Shown here in pieces: positions 1-8,372 of a stretch of DNA of 64,000 nucleotides. Made by a program: the position numbers and the translations under genes. The stretch lies in NCBI RefSeq assembly GCF_028657945.1, contig NZ_CP059693.1, positions 3,968,001 to 4,032,000 of the forward strand, in the 5' to 3' direction. Numbering within the stretch: the first letter of the stretch is position 1; each line of letters starts with the position of its first letter. The notes below the pieces were generated by a model, which saw nothing but the letters and a program-made list of their open reading frames with translations, had not been told where the DNA came from and did no database searches. This DNA comes from Thalassomonas haliotis (GTDB lineage Bacteria > Pseudomonadota > Gammaproteobacteria > Enterobacterales > Alteromonadaceae).

Positions 1-1
1 C

Positions 2-370
2 CTCCAGCTGCCGGAGAATTTAACCATTACCGCAGCAGAAACAGAAATACGCAGCATCTTGCATACCCTGATCATTAACGCCTGTGAAGCCAACCCCGAA
101 AAAGCCAAGGTCTGCATCCGGGGAGAACTTAATGCTGACAACATGCTGGAGATCACAGTAACGGACCAGGGTCCGGGACTGGCTCCGCAAGTTGCCGACA
201 AACTCTTCCAGCCCCATGTTTCAACCAAAGCATCTGGCGCCGGCATGGGCTTATATATTGCCCGGCGCATTATCAGCCTGCATTACCGGGGTAATATCAC
301 CTTAGCCAATAATCCACAAACCAGCGGCTGCATCGCCACCGCCTCATTTTTACAAACCCGGGAAGTATAA
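2..370 (+). CDS. Sensor histidine kinase, C-terminal part (5' end outside window)
   Basis: The reading frame is open from base 2 to the TAA at 368-370, so only the last 122 residues are seen and the true start lies upstream of the window. They form the HATPase_c ATP-binding domain: an N box (IINACEA), a G1 box (DQGPGL), an F-box region and a G2 box (GAGMGLYIARRI). The protein would phosphorylate a partner response regulator on a signal sensed by the missing N-terminal part. Its stop overlaps the start of the next gene by one base (TAATG), so the two are almost certainly translationally coupled as a two-component pair. The sensed signal cannot be judged from this piece. The family call is secure. 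Confidence 0.9.
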   Translation, partial: LQLPENLTITAAETEIRSILHTLIINACEANPEKAKVCIRGELNADNMLEITVTDQGPGLAPQVADKLFQPHVSTKASGAGMGLYIARRIISLHYRGNITLANNPQTSGCIATASFLQTREV

Positions 371-1734
371 TGTCCAACAAGCATATATTAGTCGTAGAAG
401 ATGATCATGAACAAAGAGCCTTGATATGCGACATTCTCACCCTGAGCCAGTATCAGGTGACCGAAGCCGATTGCGTCGAACAGGCCATTTTGCTGATCAA
501 AGCGCATGATTTTGATGTTATCTTCTCCGACTGGAAACTCGGGCAGTTAACCGGCATCGACCTGCTTAATTATGTCAGGAAAAATACCCCGCTGACGGGC
601 TTTGTTATTGCCACCGCCTACGGCACCATCAGCCATGCAGTAGAAGCGCTGCAACAGGGCAGCGACGATTACCTGCCCAAGCCTTTTCAGCGCCAGGAAT
701 TGTTGCTGACCATAGAAAAAGCCCTCAAGGCCAAAGAACTGCGCAGCCAGAACCAGCTGCTCAGCGCCCAGCTAAGCGAGCAAAAACAGCTTATCGGCCT
801 GGTAGGCAAAGCCCCCTGCATGCAGGCGGTCTATCAGCGCATCGATAAAGTCAGCGCCACCAGTGCCACGGTATTAATATTAGGGGAAAGCGGCACAGGT
901 AAAGAATTGGCAGCGCGGGCGTTACACGAGCGTTCTAACCGCAAGCACCAGAAGTTTATCGCCATCAATTGCGGCGCCATTGCCGAATCCCTGGCGGAAG
1001 CAGAATTATTCGGTGCAGAAAAAGGCGCCTACACCGGGGCCAACAGTACCAAGATTGGCCGGTTTGAAGCCGCCGATCAGGGCACTATCTTTTTGGATGA
1101 AATCGGTGAACTGTCTTCCTCGCTGCAGGCTCATTTATTAAGGTTTCTCCAGGAAGGGACCATTTGCCGTCTCGGCAGCCACCAGGAAATAAAGCTCGAT
1201 GTCAGGGTGATCGCCGCCACCCACAGGGATCTGCAGCAGGAAGTCAAAGACGGCAATTTTCGCGAAGATCTTTTTTACCGCCTCAATGTTGTGCCTATTA
1301 ACATGCCGGCACTGCGTGAGCGTCAGCAGGATATCCCAGTGCTCGCCGATCATTTTATTGCCGTGCACAGCAAACAGCACCAATGTCAGGTCGAGCCGCT
1401 TGGCAGTGAAAGTTACCGGGCGCTGCTGGATTATCACTGGCCGGGTAATGTCCGGGAGTTATCAAACCGCATCGAACGTTTTGTGCTGTTAAACGACATC
1501 GATGAACTGACCGCCAAGCTGTCGCCCGAGACATTATCATCGCCTGTTCACGGCAATTTACCGCATATTGATTTGCCGGAGCAAGGCTTCAACTGGCAAG
1601 CATTTGAACGGCAATGTCTGGCAAATACCTTAGACTTTCACCAAGGAAATCGTACGAAAGCGGCTAAATACCTGCAAATGTCCTACAAAGCATTTTTATA
1701 CCGACTGGAAAAATTTAATATTAACAGTAAATAA
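370..1734 (+). CDS. NtrC-family sigma-54 response regulator
   Basis: The 454-residue protein has the full NtrC layout. A receiver domain (about 1-120) has the acidic pair D11/D12 and phospho-acceptor D54 in FSDWKLG. The central AAA+ sigma-54 activator domain (about 140-375) has Walker A GESGTGKE with K178, the GAYTGA loop at 219-224 that contacts sigma-54, and a FLDEIGEL Walker B. A C-terminal Fis-type helix-turn-helix (about 410-450) carries the GNRTKAAKYLQMS pattern. It should activate RpoN-dependent promoters when phosphorylated by the kinase just upstream, with which it overlaps by one base. Targets are not evident; no convincing -24/-12 promoter was seen in the gap after it. The architecture is unambiguous, but the specific family member is not known. 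Confidence 0.95.
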   Translation: MSNKHILVVEDDHEQRALICDILTLSQYQVTEADCVEQAILLIKAHDFDVIFSDWKLGQLTGIDLLNYVRKNTPLTGFVIATAYGTISHAVEALQQGSDDYLPKPFQRQELLLTIEKALKAKELRSQNQLLSAQLSEQKQLIGLVGKAPCMQAVYQRIDKVSATSATVLILGESGTGKELAARALHERSNRKHQKFIAINCGAIAESLAEAELFGAEKGAYTGANSTKIGRFEAADQGTIFLDEIGELSSSLQAHLLRFLQEGTICRLGSHQEIKLDVRVIAATHRDLQQEVKDGNFREDLFYRLNVVPINMPALRERQQDIPVLADHFIAVHSKQHQCQVEPLGSESYRALLDYHWPGNVRELSNRIERFVLLNDIDELTAKLSPETLSSPVHGNLPHIDLPEQGFNWQAFERQCLANTLDFHQGNRTKAAKYLQMSYKAFLYRLEKFNINSK

Positions 1735-1861
1735 CAAACATTTTGTATACATTATAACCTCAGTGTCCTATCTGCTTTTTTTTGATAGCCAATGGATATA
1801 ACCGTTCAAGGGCCATGTTCTAGACTTAAAAGAGTATCCACTGTTTCACTGAGGAGCCTTT

Positions 1862-2074
1862 ATGAGTGCAATATGGAAGAATCACGCCATGCATTTAGCG
1901 GATATGATCAAAGAAAACAACGAGACCAAAGCCCACTTATATCTTGAGCAGCTGATGTTGTTCCCGGTCGACATTCAGGACCAGATTATTGAAGAAATAA
2001 GTAACTTGTCTCACTGCAGCAGTGACGCCGTAGCTAGCATTATTAACCACCATTCAATCATGGAACTGAAATAA
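1862..2074 (+). CDS. Small hypothetical protein (70 aa)
   Basis: This is a short ORF with a good ribosome-binding site (GAGGAG about 6 bases before the ATG). The product is mostly helical and hydrophilic, without a signal peptide, a membrane segment or a recognisable motif; the C-terminal half contains SSDAVASIINHH. It follows the NtrC-type regulator after 127 bases on the same strand and converges on uvrB. A role linked to the two-component system is possible but unsupported. The RBS and acceptable codon use make it a likely real gene, but I do not recognise the family. Confidence 0.6.
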   Translation: MSAIWKNHAMHLADMIKENNETKAHLYLEQLMLFPVDIQDQIIEEISNLSHCSSDAVASIINHHSIMELK

Positions 2075-2127
2075 CGACACGCTCTACTTTACATAAGTTA
2101 TATAAACATTCCCTTCAACCAGGAGGC

Positions 2128-4140
2128 CTAGCTGGCTAATTGCTGCTCTCTGAGTTTAGCAATTTCATCCCTGACTGCGGCAGCTTGTTCAAACTCTAAG
2201 TTTTGTGCATGTTGATACATGGCGTTTTCAAGCTGCTTAACCTTCTCATCAATTTCATGTGTGGATAAGACTTTATAACCCGCTTTTTGTTCCGCCACCA
2301 AACGTGCGCCTTCTTCGGCCGTTAACGGATCAAAGTTGGCGGTATCAACATCCATAACATCGGTAATTTTGCGTTTTACCCCGCGCGGCACAATATTATT
2401 GTCGAGGTTAAACTGATGTTGTTTTTCCCGGCGGCGCTCGGTTTCTTCTATCGCTTTTTTCATTGAACCGGTAATGCGGGCGGCATATAAGATAGCCCGG
2501 CCGTTGACGTTACGGGCGGCGCGGCCTATGGTTTGGATCAAAGAGCGCTCAGAGCGCAGGAAACCTTCCTTGTCGGCATCTAATACTGCGACCAGGGAGA
2601 CTTCCGGCATATCCAGGCCTTCCCGGAGTAAGTTAATGCCGATGAGTACATCGAACTTACCTAAACGGAAGTCGCGGATAATTTCTACCCGCTCGACGGT
2701 ATCAACATCCGAGTGCAGGTAACGGGTTTTAATGCCGTGTTCATCCAGGTAATCGGTAAGATCTTCCGCCATACGTTTGGTTAAGGTGGTTGCCAGTACC
2801 CGCTCGTTGATTGCTACCCGTTTATTGATTTCCGATAACAAGTCATCCACCTGGGTTTCCACCGGGCGCACTTCAATTTCCGGATCCAACAAGCCGGTGG
2901 GCCTGACCACCTGCTCGGCGATTTCATCACCGGACTTATCAACTTCATAATTGCTCGGGGTCGCCGAGACATAAATGGTTTGCGGCGCCAGCGCTTCAAA
3001 TTCATCAAATTTCATCGGCCGGTTATCCAGCGCCGACGGCAGGCGGAATCCGTATTCCACCAGGTTTTCCTTACGGGAACGGTCCCCTTTATACATGGCG
3101 CCGATTTGCGGTACGGTGACATGAGACTCATCTATGATCAGCAAACCGTCGTCGGGCAAATAATCAAACAGGGTCGGCGGCGCCTCCCCTTCTGCGCGCC
3201 CGGATAAATAACGGGAATAGTTTTCGATACCCGAGCAGTAACCAAGTTCGGTCATCATCTCAATATCAAACTGGGTGCGCTGTACCACACGTTGCTCTTC
3301 CACCAGCTTATTATTGTCTTTAAGCTGCTGGGATCTGTGCTTAAGCTCAACCTTGATTTGCTCAACCGCCGCGAGAATTTTTTCCCTGGGGGTGGCATAA
3401 TGAGTTTTCGGATAGACAGTCACCCGGGCCAGTACCTGCTCGACACTGCCGGTTAAGGGATCAAACTGGCTGATACGCTCGATTTCTTCATCAAAAAGCT
3501 CAACCCTTAACGCCAGGCGATCGGATTCTGCCGGGAAAATATCAATAACATCACCGCGCACCCGGTAGGTCGCCCGCTGGAAGGCCATATCGTTTCGGGT
3601 ATATTGCAGCTCGGCAAGGCGACGCAAAATATCGCGCTGGTTAATAATGTCTCCCACCCGCAGGTGCAACATCATTTTCAAATAAGAGTCGGGATCACCC
3701 AAACCATAAATGGCAGACACAGAAGCGACAATAATAACGTCACGGCGCTCCAGCAAGGCCTTGGTGGCCGACAGCCGCATCTGCTCTATATGTTCATTAA
3801 CCGAGGCATCTTTTTCGATAAAGGTATCTGTAGTCGGAACATAGGCTTCCGGCTGATAATAATCATAATAAGAAACAAAATACTCAACGGCATTGTTGGG
3901 GAAGAACTCCTTCATTTCCCCGTAAAGCTGCGCCGCCAAAGTCTTATTCGGCGCCAGCATCATAGTCGGGCGATTAAGCTCGGCAATAACATTGGCCACG
4001 GTAAAGGTTTTACCCGAGCCGGTTACCCCGAGTAAAGTCTGATGGGCCAAACCGGCATCTACCCCTTCAAGCAACTGCTTGATGGCACCGGGTTGATCTC
4101 CCCCCGGAGTATATTCAGATACGAGTTCTAAAGATTTCAT
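2128..4140 (-). CDS. uvrB: Excinuclease ABC subunit B
   Basis: UvrB is the damage-verifying helicase-like subunit of nucleotide excision repair. It is loaded by UvrA and then recruits UvrC. The 670-residue length is normal. Visible landmarks are Walker A GVTGSGKT (38-45, K44), the beta-hairpin region [12 protein letters not shown] that clamps DNA, the DESHVTVPQ motif II, helicase motifs V-VI ([10 protein letters not shown] and QTIGRAARN), and a C-terminal UVR domain that binds UvrC (final about 40 residues). The ATG overlaps the TGA of the upstream MATE gene (TGATG), so uvrB seems translationally coupled to a transporter. No LexA box was seen upstream of the MATE gene, although uvrB is SOS-regulated in Escherichia coli. 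The identification is certain. Confidence 0.98.
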   Translation of the reverse strand: MKSLELVSEYTPGGDQPGAIKQLLEGVDAGLAHQTLLGVTGSGKTFTVANVIAELNRPTMMLAPNKTLAAQLYGEMKEFFPNNAVEYFVSYYDYYQPEAYVPTTDTFIEKDASVNEHIEQMRLSATKALLERRDVIIVASVSAIYGLGDPDSYLKMMLHLRVGDIINQRDILRRLAELQYTRNDMAFQRATYRVRGDVIDIFPAESDRLALRVELFDEEIERISQFDPLTGSVEQVLARVTVYPKTHYATPREKILAAVEQIKVELKHRSQQLKDNNKLVEEQRVVQRTQFDIEMMTELGYCSGIENYSRYLSGRAEGEAPPTLFDYLPDDGLLIIDESHVTVPQIGAMYKGDRSRKENLVEYGFRLPSALDNRPMKFDEFEALAPQTIYVSATPSNYEVDKSGDEIAEQVVRPTGLLDPEIEVRPVETQVDDLLSEINKRVAINERVLATTLTKRMAEDLTDYLDEHGIKTRYLHSDVDTVERVEIIRDFRLGKFDVLIGINLLREGLDMPEVSLVAVLDADKEGFLRSERSLIQTIGRAARNVNGRAILYAARITGSMKKAIEETERRREKQHQFNLDNNIVPRGVKRKITDVMDVDTANFDPLTAEEGARLVAEQKAGYKVLSTHEIDEKVKQLENAMYQHAQNLEFEQAAAVRDEIAKLREQQLAS

Positions 4141-5516
4141 CAGGACATCACCTCAGTTTCTTTAACCTGTTGACATTTAAACTGTTTTGTAAATAAACGA
4201 TAAGAGATACACGACATCACCAGATTCCCCGCTAAGGCCCCGATGAAGAAGCCTTCTAAGCCGTAGAATAAACTGCCCAAATAAGCCAAAGGCACATAAC
4301 AGACAAATAGGCGGACAATACTTAGCGCCAGAGCCACCATAGGTTTATGCAGGGCATTAAAAGATGAATTGGTTAAAATAATAATGCCCTGCAAGCCGTA
4401 ACCTAAAGGCAAGATCCAGATAAATAACATGATGATATCGGCTACCGCCTGCTCTTTGGCAAAGGCATCGGCGATAAAAGGGGCGATAAGTACCAGCAGC
4501 GCATAAATTAAAACCTGCCAGGCAAGAACAAATTTTGACGTACTTTTATAAGCATGCTCAACCCTGTGCATATTACCGGCGCCGAAATTCTGGCTGATAA
4601 AAGGCGGCAAGGTCATAGACAGGGCCAGCACCACCAAGCAGGCAATAGACTCGATACGGGTACCGACACCAAAGGCGGCCACCGCAGATTCGCCATAAGT
4701 AGCGACAATTGCCGTTAATACCGCCGCGGCAATGGGAGTAAGCATATTGGCCCCGGCAGCCGGTAAACCTATATGTAAAATGCCCCGGCTTGATTTAACA
4801 AAATCGGCAAGCGATAACAGCTTGGTATGCACCAGCTGCTTTTTATGAATAAGGATATAAAGTACAAAAGCAGTACCACATAACCAGGAGATCAAGGTAC
4901 TGATAGCCGCTCCCTGAATCCCCATGGCCGGCACGGGACCAAAACCGAAAATAAAAATAGGATCTAATACCGCATTGATTAACCCGGCACCGCCCATAAT
5001 CAAACTGGGGGTTTTAGTATCGCCTGACGCCCTGAGCACGGCATTACCTATCATAGGGCCAATCAAACAGGCACTGCCCAGGAACCAGACATCCATATAT
5101 AAATGTATAGTGGGTAATAATGAATCTGAAGCCCCTAACAGGGTAAAGATTTCATCGGCAAAAATGTAACCGGCATAAGCAAGCATCGAGACAATAACAG
5201 CGGCTAAATACAAGGCCGTAGTGGCAGAGTTTTTTGCCGCCTCGGAATCGCCGCTGCCAAGAAACTTGGCAATCACCGCAGATGTGCCTATGCCCAGGCC
5301 AATAGTGAGACTTATCACGGTAAAGGTAATGGGAAAAGTAAAACTAATTGCCGCCAGCGGCTGGGTACCCAGCAGACCTACAAAAAAAGTATCGACTAAA
5401 TTAAACGACATTAACAAAATCATGCTATAGATAACCGGTGTGGTCATGCGTTTTAATGTCGGTGATACTGGGTCTTCGAGAAGATTTACCGGGGTCTTGG
5501 TCTTAGTTTTTGTCAT
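4140..5516 (-). CDS. MATE family multidrug/Na+ efflux transporter
   Basis: This 458-residue inner-membrane protein has about 12 predicted hydrophobic segments in two MatE halves. It begins with a short basic cytoplasmic tail followed by [31 protein letters not shown], here typical of NorM/DinF-like exporters that expel cationic compounds using Na+ or H+. A TTG codon lies directly upstream, but the ATG at 5516 is preferred, with an AAAAGAG ribosome site before it. The stop overlaps the uvrB start. An inverted repeat at 5536-5554 just upstream could be an operator. The substrate is unknown. The family is secure. Confidence 0.92.
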   Translation of the reverse strand: MTKTKTKTPVNLLEDPVSPTLKRMTTPVIYSMILLMSFNLVDTFFVGLLGTQPLAAISFTFPITFTVISLTIGLGIGTSAVIAKFLGSGDSEAAKNSATTALYLAAVIVSMLAYAGYIFADEIFTLLGASDSLLPTIHLYMDVWFLGSACLIGPMIGNAVLRASGDTKTPSLIMGGAGLINAVLDPIFIFGFGPVPAMGIQGAAISTLISWLCGTAFVLYILIHKKQLVHTKLLSLADFVKSSRGILHIGLPAAGANMLTPIAAAVLTAIVATYGESAVAAFGVGTRIESIACLVVLALSMTLPPFISQNFGAGNMHRVEHAYKSTSKFVLAWQVLIYALLVLIAPFIADAFAKEQAVADIIMLFIWILPLGYGLQGIIILTNSSFNALHKPMVALALSIVRLFVCYVPLAYLGSLFYGLEGFFIGALAGNLVMSCISYRLFTKQFKCQQVKETEVMS

Positions 5517-5535
5517 CAAAGCTCTTTTCTATAGG

Positions 5536-5554
5536 AGGTTAACCATCTTAACCT
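5536..5554. promoter_or_regulatory. Inverted repeat upstream of MATE-uvrB
   Basis: The arms AGGTTAA (5536-5542) and TTAACCT (5548-5554) are perfectly complementary around a 5-base spacer, 20 bases before the MATE start codon. The position fits a repressor operator or a leader hairpin. No regulator is encoded nearby, so the role is a guess. Confidence 0.3.
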
Positions 5555-5903
5555 ATGAAACCCGGCAGGAGCATAACTGCAAAATGAATTTGACCGGGCA
5601 AAAAGCCATTGTAAAAGATACTGGCCTGAGTCGCTATGGAAATATACGATTAAAGTGTTACACCGTTTTTCACCTACCGGAGAATGGCATTAAAAACCGA
5701 CAAGTAAAAATAATGCGGTTAATAATACCCACAACAAGCGAATACAAGCATACTTTGTTTAAAAATCAACCGGATAACAACAGTTATTAACAAACAACAA
5801 GTAAGCAACTGATTTAAAAGAAAAAAGAAGACAAGCAACAAAACACCTGCTGCTCTGCAAAGCCTATGTTACCGTTTTAGCTCAGTTTTATTACAGACTA
5901 ACT

Positions 5904-5947
5904 CACATAGTTATCCACAAGATTAGTGGATAACTATGTGGTTTTTT
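5904..5947 (+). terminator. Perfect 15-bp hairpin followed by a T-run
   Basis: CACATAGTTATCCAC (5904-5918) pairs perfectly with GTGGATAACTATGTG (5926-5940) around a 7-base loop, followed by GTTTTTT. This looks like an intrinsic terminator on the plus strand, yet no plus-strand gene precedes it for 3.8 kb. It also contains a DnaA-box 9-mer, so a protein-binding palindrome is an alternative. Confidence 0.5.
5911..5919 (+). promoter_or_regulatory. DnaA-box consensus 9-mer
   Basis: TTATCCACA matches the strong R1-type DnaA box exactly. It sits in the left arm of the hairpin; the right arm carries the same 9-mer on the other strand with one mismatch. A DnaA-binding role is inferred from sequence only. 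Confidence 0.4.
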
Positions 5948-6337
5948 ATTCACAACTTAGCGCACGATTAAAAATCAGGCAAAAGCTCGCCATGCCGCTT
6001 TTGGGGTGACTAAAAGTCAAACAGCGGATAAATTATTATGCCGTGGTGACAGCCCTTAATAAGCTTTAACCCGGCCTTTAACGGTAGCGCCTTTAATATC
6101 ATCCCACTCTCTCTGGTTTCAACTGCCTGTACTCTGCTTTATAACGTAATAACGTAGGGGATAAGTAAAGTTGATCAGCTGCGCCCCCGCAAGAAGGCAG
6201 CAGCTAGGTTTTACCGGCTAAGGTTTATCTGCCAATACAAGGTTCAGGGTTTACCGGCATATAGTTTATGCCAATGCTCCTGGTTTTAATTATTGGCAGG
6301 TTTTGCGGATATGGCTAAGGTTGTTTACATGTGTTTT

Positions 6338-6346
6338 TTATCCACA
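6338..6346 (+). promoter_or_regulatory. Second DnaA-box consensus 9-mer
   Basis: A second exact TTATCCACA lies 427 bases from the first. The matching place in the duplicated downstream block (about 7604) reads TTAACCACA, so the site is not conserved between the two copies. Confidence 0.35.
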
Positions 6347-6451
6347 AAACAGCTGCAGATTAAAAACACAGCGAAAAATGCTGATTTGGCCAGCTGGCTG
6401 AACGCAATTCAAGCAAACAGAAAAATTATTCCTTTTTTTGTTATTTTTGTG

Positions 6452-6480
6452 TTGACAGTATCGCGAGCGCTCTTTAATAT
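6452..6480 (+). promoter_or_regulatory. Sigma-70 promoter of tRNA-Asn array 1
   Basis: A consensus -35 TTGACA (6452-6457) is spaced 17 bases from a TAATAT -10 (6475-6480). It is followed by a C/G-rich discriminator and the hairpin GTTGGT-CAGC-ACCAAC (6489-6504) before the first tRNA. The strength and position are typical of a stable-RNA promoter. The same arrangement is repeated at 7716-7744. Confidence 0.85.
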
Positions 6481-6516
6481 TCGGCCCCGTTGGTCAGCAC
6501 CAACAATTAAAACGAT

Positions 6517-6592
6517 TCCCCAATAGCTCAGTTGGTAGAGCGACGGACTGTTAATCCGTGTGTCACTGGTTCAAGCCCAGTTTGGGGAGCCA
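6517..6592 (+). tRNA. tRNA-Asn (GTT), copy 1
   Basis: This 76-nt cloverleaf has acceptor TCCCCAA paired to TTGGGGA, D-arm AGCTCAGTTGGTAGAGC, anticodon loop CTGTTAA with anticodon GTT, T-loop GTTCAAGCC, and an encoded GCCA 3' end. It is first in array 1, 36 bases after the -10 box. All five Asn copies in the window appear identical. Confidence 0.97.
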
Positions 6593-6664
6593 CATTTTAG
6601 AACTGGATGTATTTCGGGTTCTGGCTCATTGCTCTTATTAGAGCAAAGCAAAGTAAAAGTTTAT

Positions 6665-6740
6665 TCCCCAATAGCTCAGTTGGTAGAGCGACGGACTGTT
6701 AATCCGTGTGTCACTGGTTCAAGCCCAGTTTGGGGAGCCA
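6665..6740 (+). tRNA. tRNA-Asn (GTT), copy 2
   Basis: Identical in sequence to copy 1. The 72-base spacer between them contains a short GCTCT/AGAGC hairpin and is nearly the same as the spacers in array 2. It is the last intact gene of array 1 and is followed directly by a terminator. Confidence 0.97.
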
Positions 6741-6746
6741 CCTTAG

Positions 6747-6777
6747 AAAGGGCTGCAACTATCTGCAGCCCTTTTTT
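6747..6777 (+). terminator. Intrinsic terminator of tRNA-Asn array 1
   Basis: GGGCTGCA (6750-6757) and TGCAGCCC (6764-6771) form an 8-bp stem with a 6-base loop, extended by AAA/TTT pairs and followed by a T-run. The same terminator recurs after most of the decayed units. Confidence 0.9.
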
Positions 6778-6807
6778 CTTTCCGGAAATAAACTCAAGTT
6801 AGAGCCA

Positions 6808-6929
6808 AGCAGGCAAAGCGACAAGACTGTGCTCTTATTTAAAACAAAGCGTGTGCCACCGATTCAAGCCACTCTAGCTTTAGCGGGAGCCACCTTAGAA
6901 AGGGCTGCAATTATTTGCAGCCCTTTTTT
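6808..6929 (+). pseudogene. Decayed tRNA-Asn-like unit 1 with terminator
   Basis: The stretch to 6892 keeps recognisable blocks of the Asn tRNA: GGCAAAGCGAC near the D-arm and anticodon stem, GCGTGTGCCACC, GATTCAAGCC of the T-arm, and the GGGAGCCACC end. An insertion of about 20 bases (GCTCTTATTTAAAAC-like) replaces the anticodon arm, and the acceptor cannot pair, so no tRNA can form. The terminator stem is 6902-6910/6915-6923 with a T-run to 6929. The flank is of the 'a' type (CCGGAAATAAACTCAAG). Confidence 0.75.
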
Positions 6930-6959
6930 ATTATTCGAAAAAATAAAGTTCGCACCCAG

Positions 6960-7080
6960 CAGGCAAAACAACGGACTGTGCTCTTATTTAAAACAAGGCG
7001 TGTGCCACCGGTTCCAGCCCCTCTAGTTTTAGCGGGAGCCACTTTAGAAAGGGCTACGATTTATTTGCAGCCCTTTTTTC
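6960..7080 (+). pseudogene. Decayed tRNA-Asn-like unit 2 with terminator
   Basis: Same organisation as unit 1, 152 bases further on. The block CAACGGACTGT is kept from the anticodon stem, followed by the same insertion and a decayed T-arm; the tRNA-like part ends at 7041. The terminator stem (7051-7073) has one mismatch. The flank is of the 'b' type (ATTCGAAAAAATAAAG). Confidence 0.75.
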
Positions 7081-7110
7081 TTTCCGGAAACGAATTCAAG
7101 TTAGAGTCAA

Positions 7111-7232
7111 GCAGGCAAAGCGACAAGACTGTGCTCTTATTTAAAACAAGGCGTGTGCCACCGGTTCCAGCCCCTCTAGCTTTAGCGGGAGCCACCTTAT
7201 AAAGGGCTGCGATTTATTTGCAGCCCTTTTTT
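7111..7232 (+). pseudogene. Decayed tRNA-Asn-like unit 3 with terminator
   Basis: A type 'a' unit very close to unit 1, with the tRNA-like part ending at 7194. The terminator stem is GGGCTGC 7204-7210 with GCAGCCC 7220-7226, plus T-run. It cannot fold as a tRNA. Confidence 0.75.
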
Positions 7233-7260
7233 ATTATTCGAAAAAATAAAGTTCGCATCC

Positions 7261-7382
7261 AGCAGGCAAAACAACGGACTGTGCTCTTATTTAAAACAAG
7301 GCGTGTGCCACCGGTTCAAGCCCCTCTAGCTGTAGCGGGAGCCACCTTAGAAAGGGCTGCGATTTATTTGCAGCCCTTTTTT
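7261..7382 (+). pseudogene. Decayed tRNA-Asn-like unit 4 with terminator
   Basis: A type 'b' unit like unit 2, 150 bases after unit 3, with the tRNA-like part ending at 7344. The T-arm block GGTTCAAGCCCC is well kept. The terminator stem is 7354-7360/7370-7376 with a T-run. Units 1-4 alternate a-b-a-b, a higher-order repeat of about 300 bases. Confidence 0.75.
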
Positions 7383-7412
7383 ATTTCCGGAAATGAATTC
7401 AAGTTAGAGCCA

Positions 7413-7475
7413 AGCAGGCAAAACAACGGACTGTGCTCTTATTTAAAACAAGGCGTGTATCACAGGTTCAAATCT
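7413..7475 (+). pseudogene. Decayed tRNA-Asn-like unit 5, 3' truncated
   Basis: This begins like the other units (GCAGGCAAAACAACGGACTGT) but loses similarity after the T-arm-like CACAGGTTCAAATC, and it has no terminator after it. It ends the first block. Unit 7 ends in nearly the same way before the second block stops. Confidence 0.65.
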
Positions 7476-7715
7476 TCTCTACGCTTTAAAGTTAACAGGT
7501 TTCCCCCTCCCCCCACCTTATCTTTTTTACTTAAAACCAATACAAGCAGCAACAGGCAAGCAAATCTTCATTTACAAAGCAAAAGAATAAGTACATGGTT
7601 TTTAACCACAAACTTTAGCTTGTTCGAAAACAAAACAAAAAATGGTGATATCCGCAGCCACTTGCCCGCAATTTAAGCAAACAGACAAATTATTCCTTTT
7701 TTTCACTTTTTTGTG
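7476..7715. other. Spacer between the tRNA blocks
   Basis: No gene was seen. From about 7594 the sequence is a diverged copy of 6328-6451, so the duplicated unit includes more than 100 bases of upstream flank. Confidence 0.5.
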
Positions 7716-7744
7716 TTGACAGTATCGCCCGTGCTCTTTAATAT
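7716..7744 (+). promoter_or_regulatory. Sigma-70 promoter of tRNA-Asn array 2
   Basis: TTGACA (7716-7721), a 17-base spacer and TAATAT (7739-7744), with the same GTTGGT-CAGC-ACCAAC hairpin downstream. It is a near copy of the array 1 promoter; differences lie mainly in the spacer and just upstream of the -35. Confidence 0.85.
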
Positions 7745-7780
7745 TCCGCCCCGTTGGTCAGCACCAACAAATAAAACGAT

Positions 7781-7856
7781 TCCCCAATAGCTCAGTTGGT
7801 AGAGCGACGGACTGTTAATCCGTGTGTCACTGGTTCAAGCCCAGTTTGGGGAGCCA
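7781..7856 (+). tRNA. tRNA-Asn (GTT), copy 3
   Basis: First gene of array 2, with the same sequence and fold as copy 1 and anticodon GTT in loop CTGTTAA. It lies 36 bases after the -10 box, as in array 1. Confidence 0.97.
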
Positions 7857-7929
7857 CATTTTTGGAACTGGATCTATTTCGGGTTCCGGCTCATTGCTCT
7901 TATAAGAGCAGAGCAAAGTAAAAATTTAT

Positions 7930-8005
7930 TCCCCAATAGCTCAGTTGGTAGAGCGACGGACTGTTAATCCGTGTGTCACTGGTTCAAGCCCAGTTTGGGG
8001 AGCCA
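7930..8005 (+). tRNA. tRNA-Asn (GTT), copy 4
   Basis: Identical to the other Asn copies. A 73-base spacer separates it from copy 3 and closely resembles the other spacers, including the short GCTCT/AGAGC hairpin. Confidence 0.97.
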
Positions 8006-8078
8006 CATTTTAGAACTAGAATGTAATTCGGGTTCTGGCTCATTGCTCTTATAAGAGCAAAGCAAAGTAAAAGTTTAT

Positions 8079-8154
8079 TCCCCAATAGCTCAGTTGGTAG
8101 AGCGACGGACTGTTAATCCGTGTGTCACTGGTTCAAGCCCAGTTTGGGGAGCCA
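8079..8154 (+). tRNA. tRNA-Asn (GTT), copy 5
   Basis: Last intact gene of array 2, identical to the others and followed by the shared terminator. Array 2 has three intact genes against two in array 1. Confidence 0.97.
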
Positions 8155-8160
8155 CCTTAG

Positions 8161-8191
8161 AAAGGGCTGCAATTATCTGCAGCCCTTTTTT
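8161..8191 (+). terminator. Intrinsic terminator of tRNA-Asn array 2
   Basis: GGGCTGCA (8164-8171) pairs with TGCAGCCC (8178-8185) and a T-run follows. It is essentially the same sequence as the array 1 terminator. Confidence 0.9.
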
Positions 8192-8221
8192 CTTTCCGGA
8201 AATAAACTCAAGTTAGAGCCA

Positions 8222-8342
8222 AGCAGGCAAAGCGACGGACTGTACTCTTATTTGAAACAAGGCGTGTGCTACCGGTTCAAGCCCCTCTAGCTTTAGCCGG
8301 AGCCACCTTAGAAAGGGCTGCAACTATCTGCAGCCCTTTTTT
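8222..8342 (+). pseudogene. Decayed tRNA-Asn-like unit 6 with terminator
   Basis: GCGACGGACTGT is an exact match to the intact tRNA, followed by the usual insertion in the anticodon arm. The T-arm block CCGGTTCAAGCCC and the GGAGCCACC end are visible, with the tRNA-like part ending at 8305. The terminator stem is 8315-8322/8329-8336 with a T-run to 8342. Confidence 0.75.
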
Positions 8343-8372
8343 CTTTTCGGAAATGAATTCAAGTTAGAGCCA

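Larger units (their letters stand above)
5555..6451. other. Gene-free spacer before the tRNA-Asn arrays
   Basis: About 900 bases hold no convincing protein gene; the short ORFs present lack coding character. Visible structure is limited to the hairpin at 5904-5947 and two DnaA-box-like 9-mers at 5911-5919 and 6338-6346. The segment from about 6328 onward is repeated, diverged, at about 7594, so it belongs to the duplicated tRNA block. Confidence 0.6.

Noticed and set aside
5440-5790. Plus-strand open frame overlapping the MATE start
   Set aside because: It covers the MATE start region on the other strand and gives no family-like protein. The ribosome-site-like AGGAGG is part of an inverted repeat.
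5517-6451. Chromosomal replication origin
   Set aside because: Only two exact DnaA boxes, no AT-rich unwinding element next to them, and no dnaA, dnaN, mnmG or parAB gene nearby.
6560-7676. Open frames across the tRNA-Asn repeat region
   Set aside because: They read through intact tRNAs and terminator hairpins and repeat the same motif. They result from the repeat structure, not from coding.
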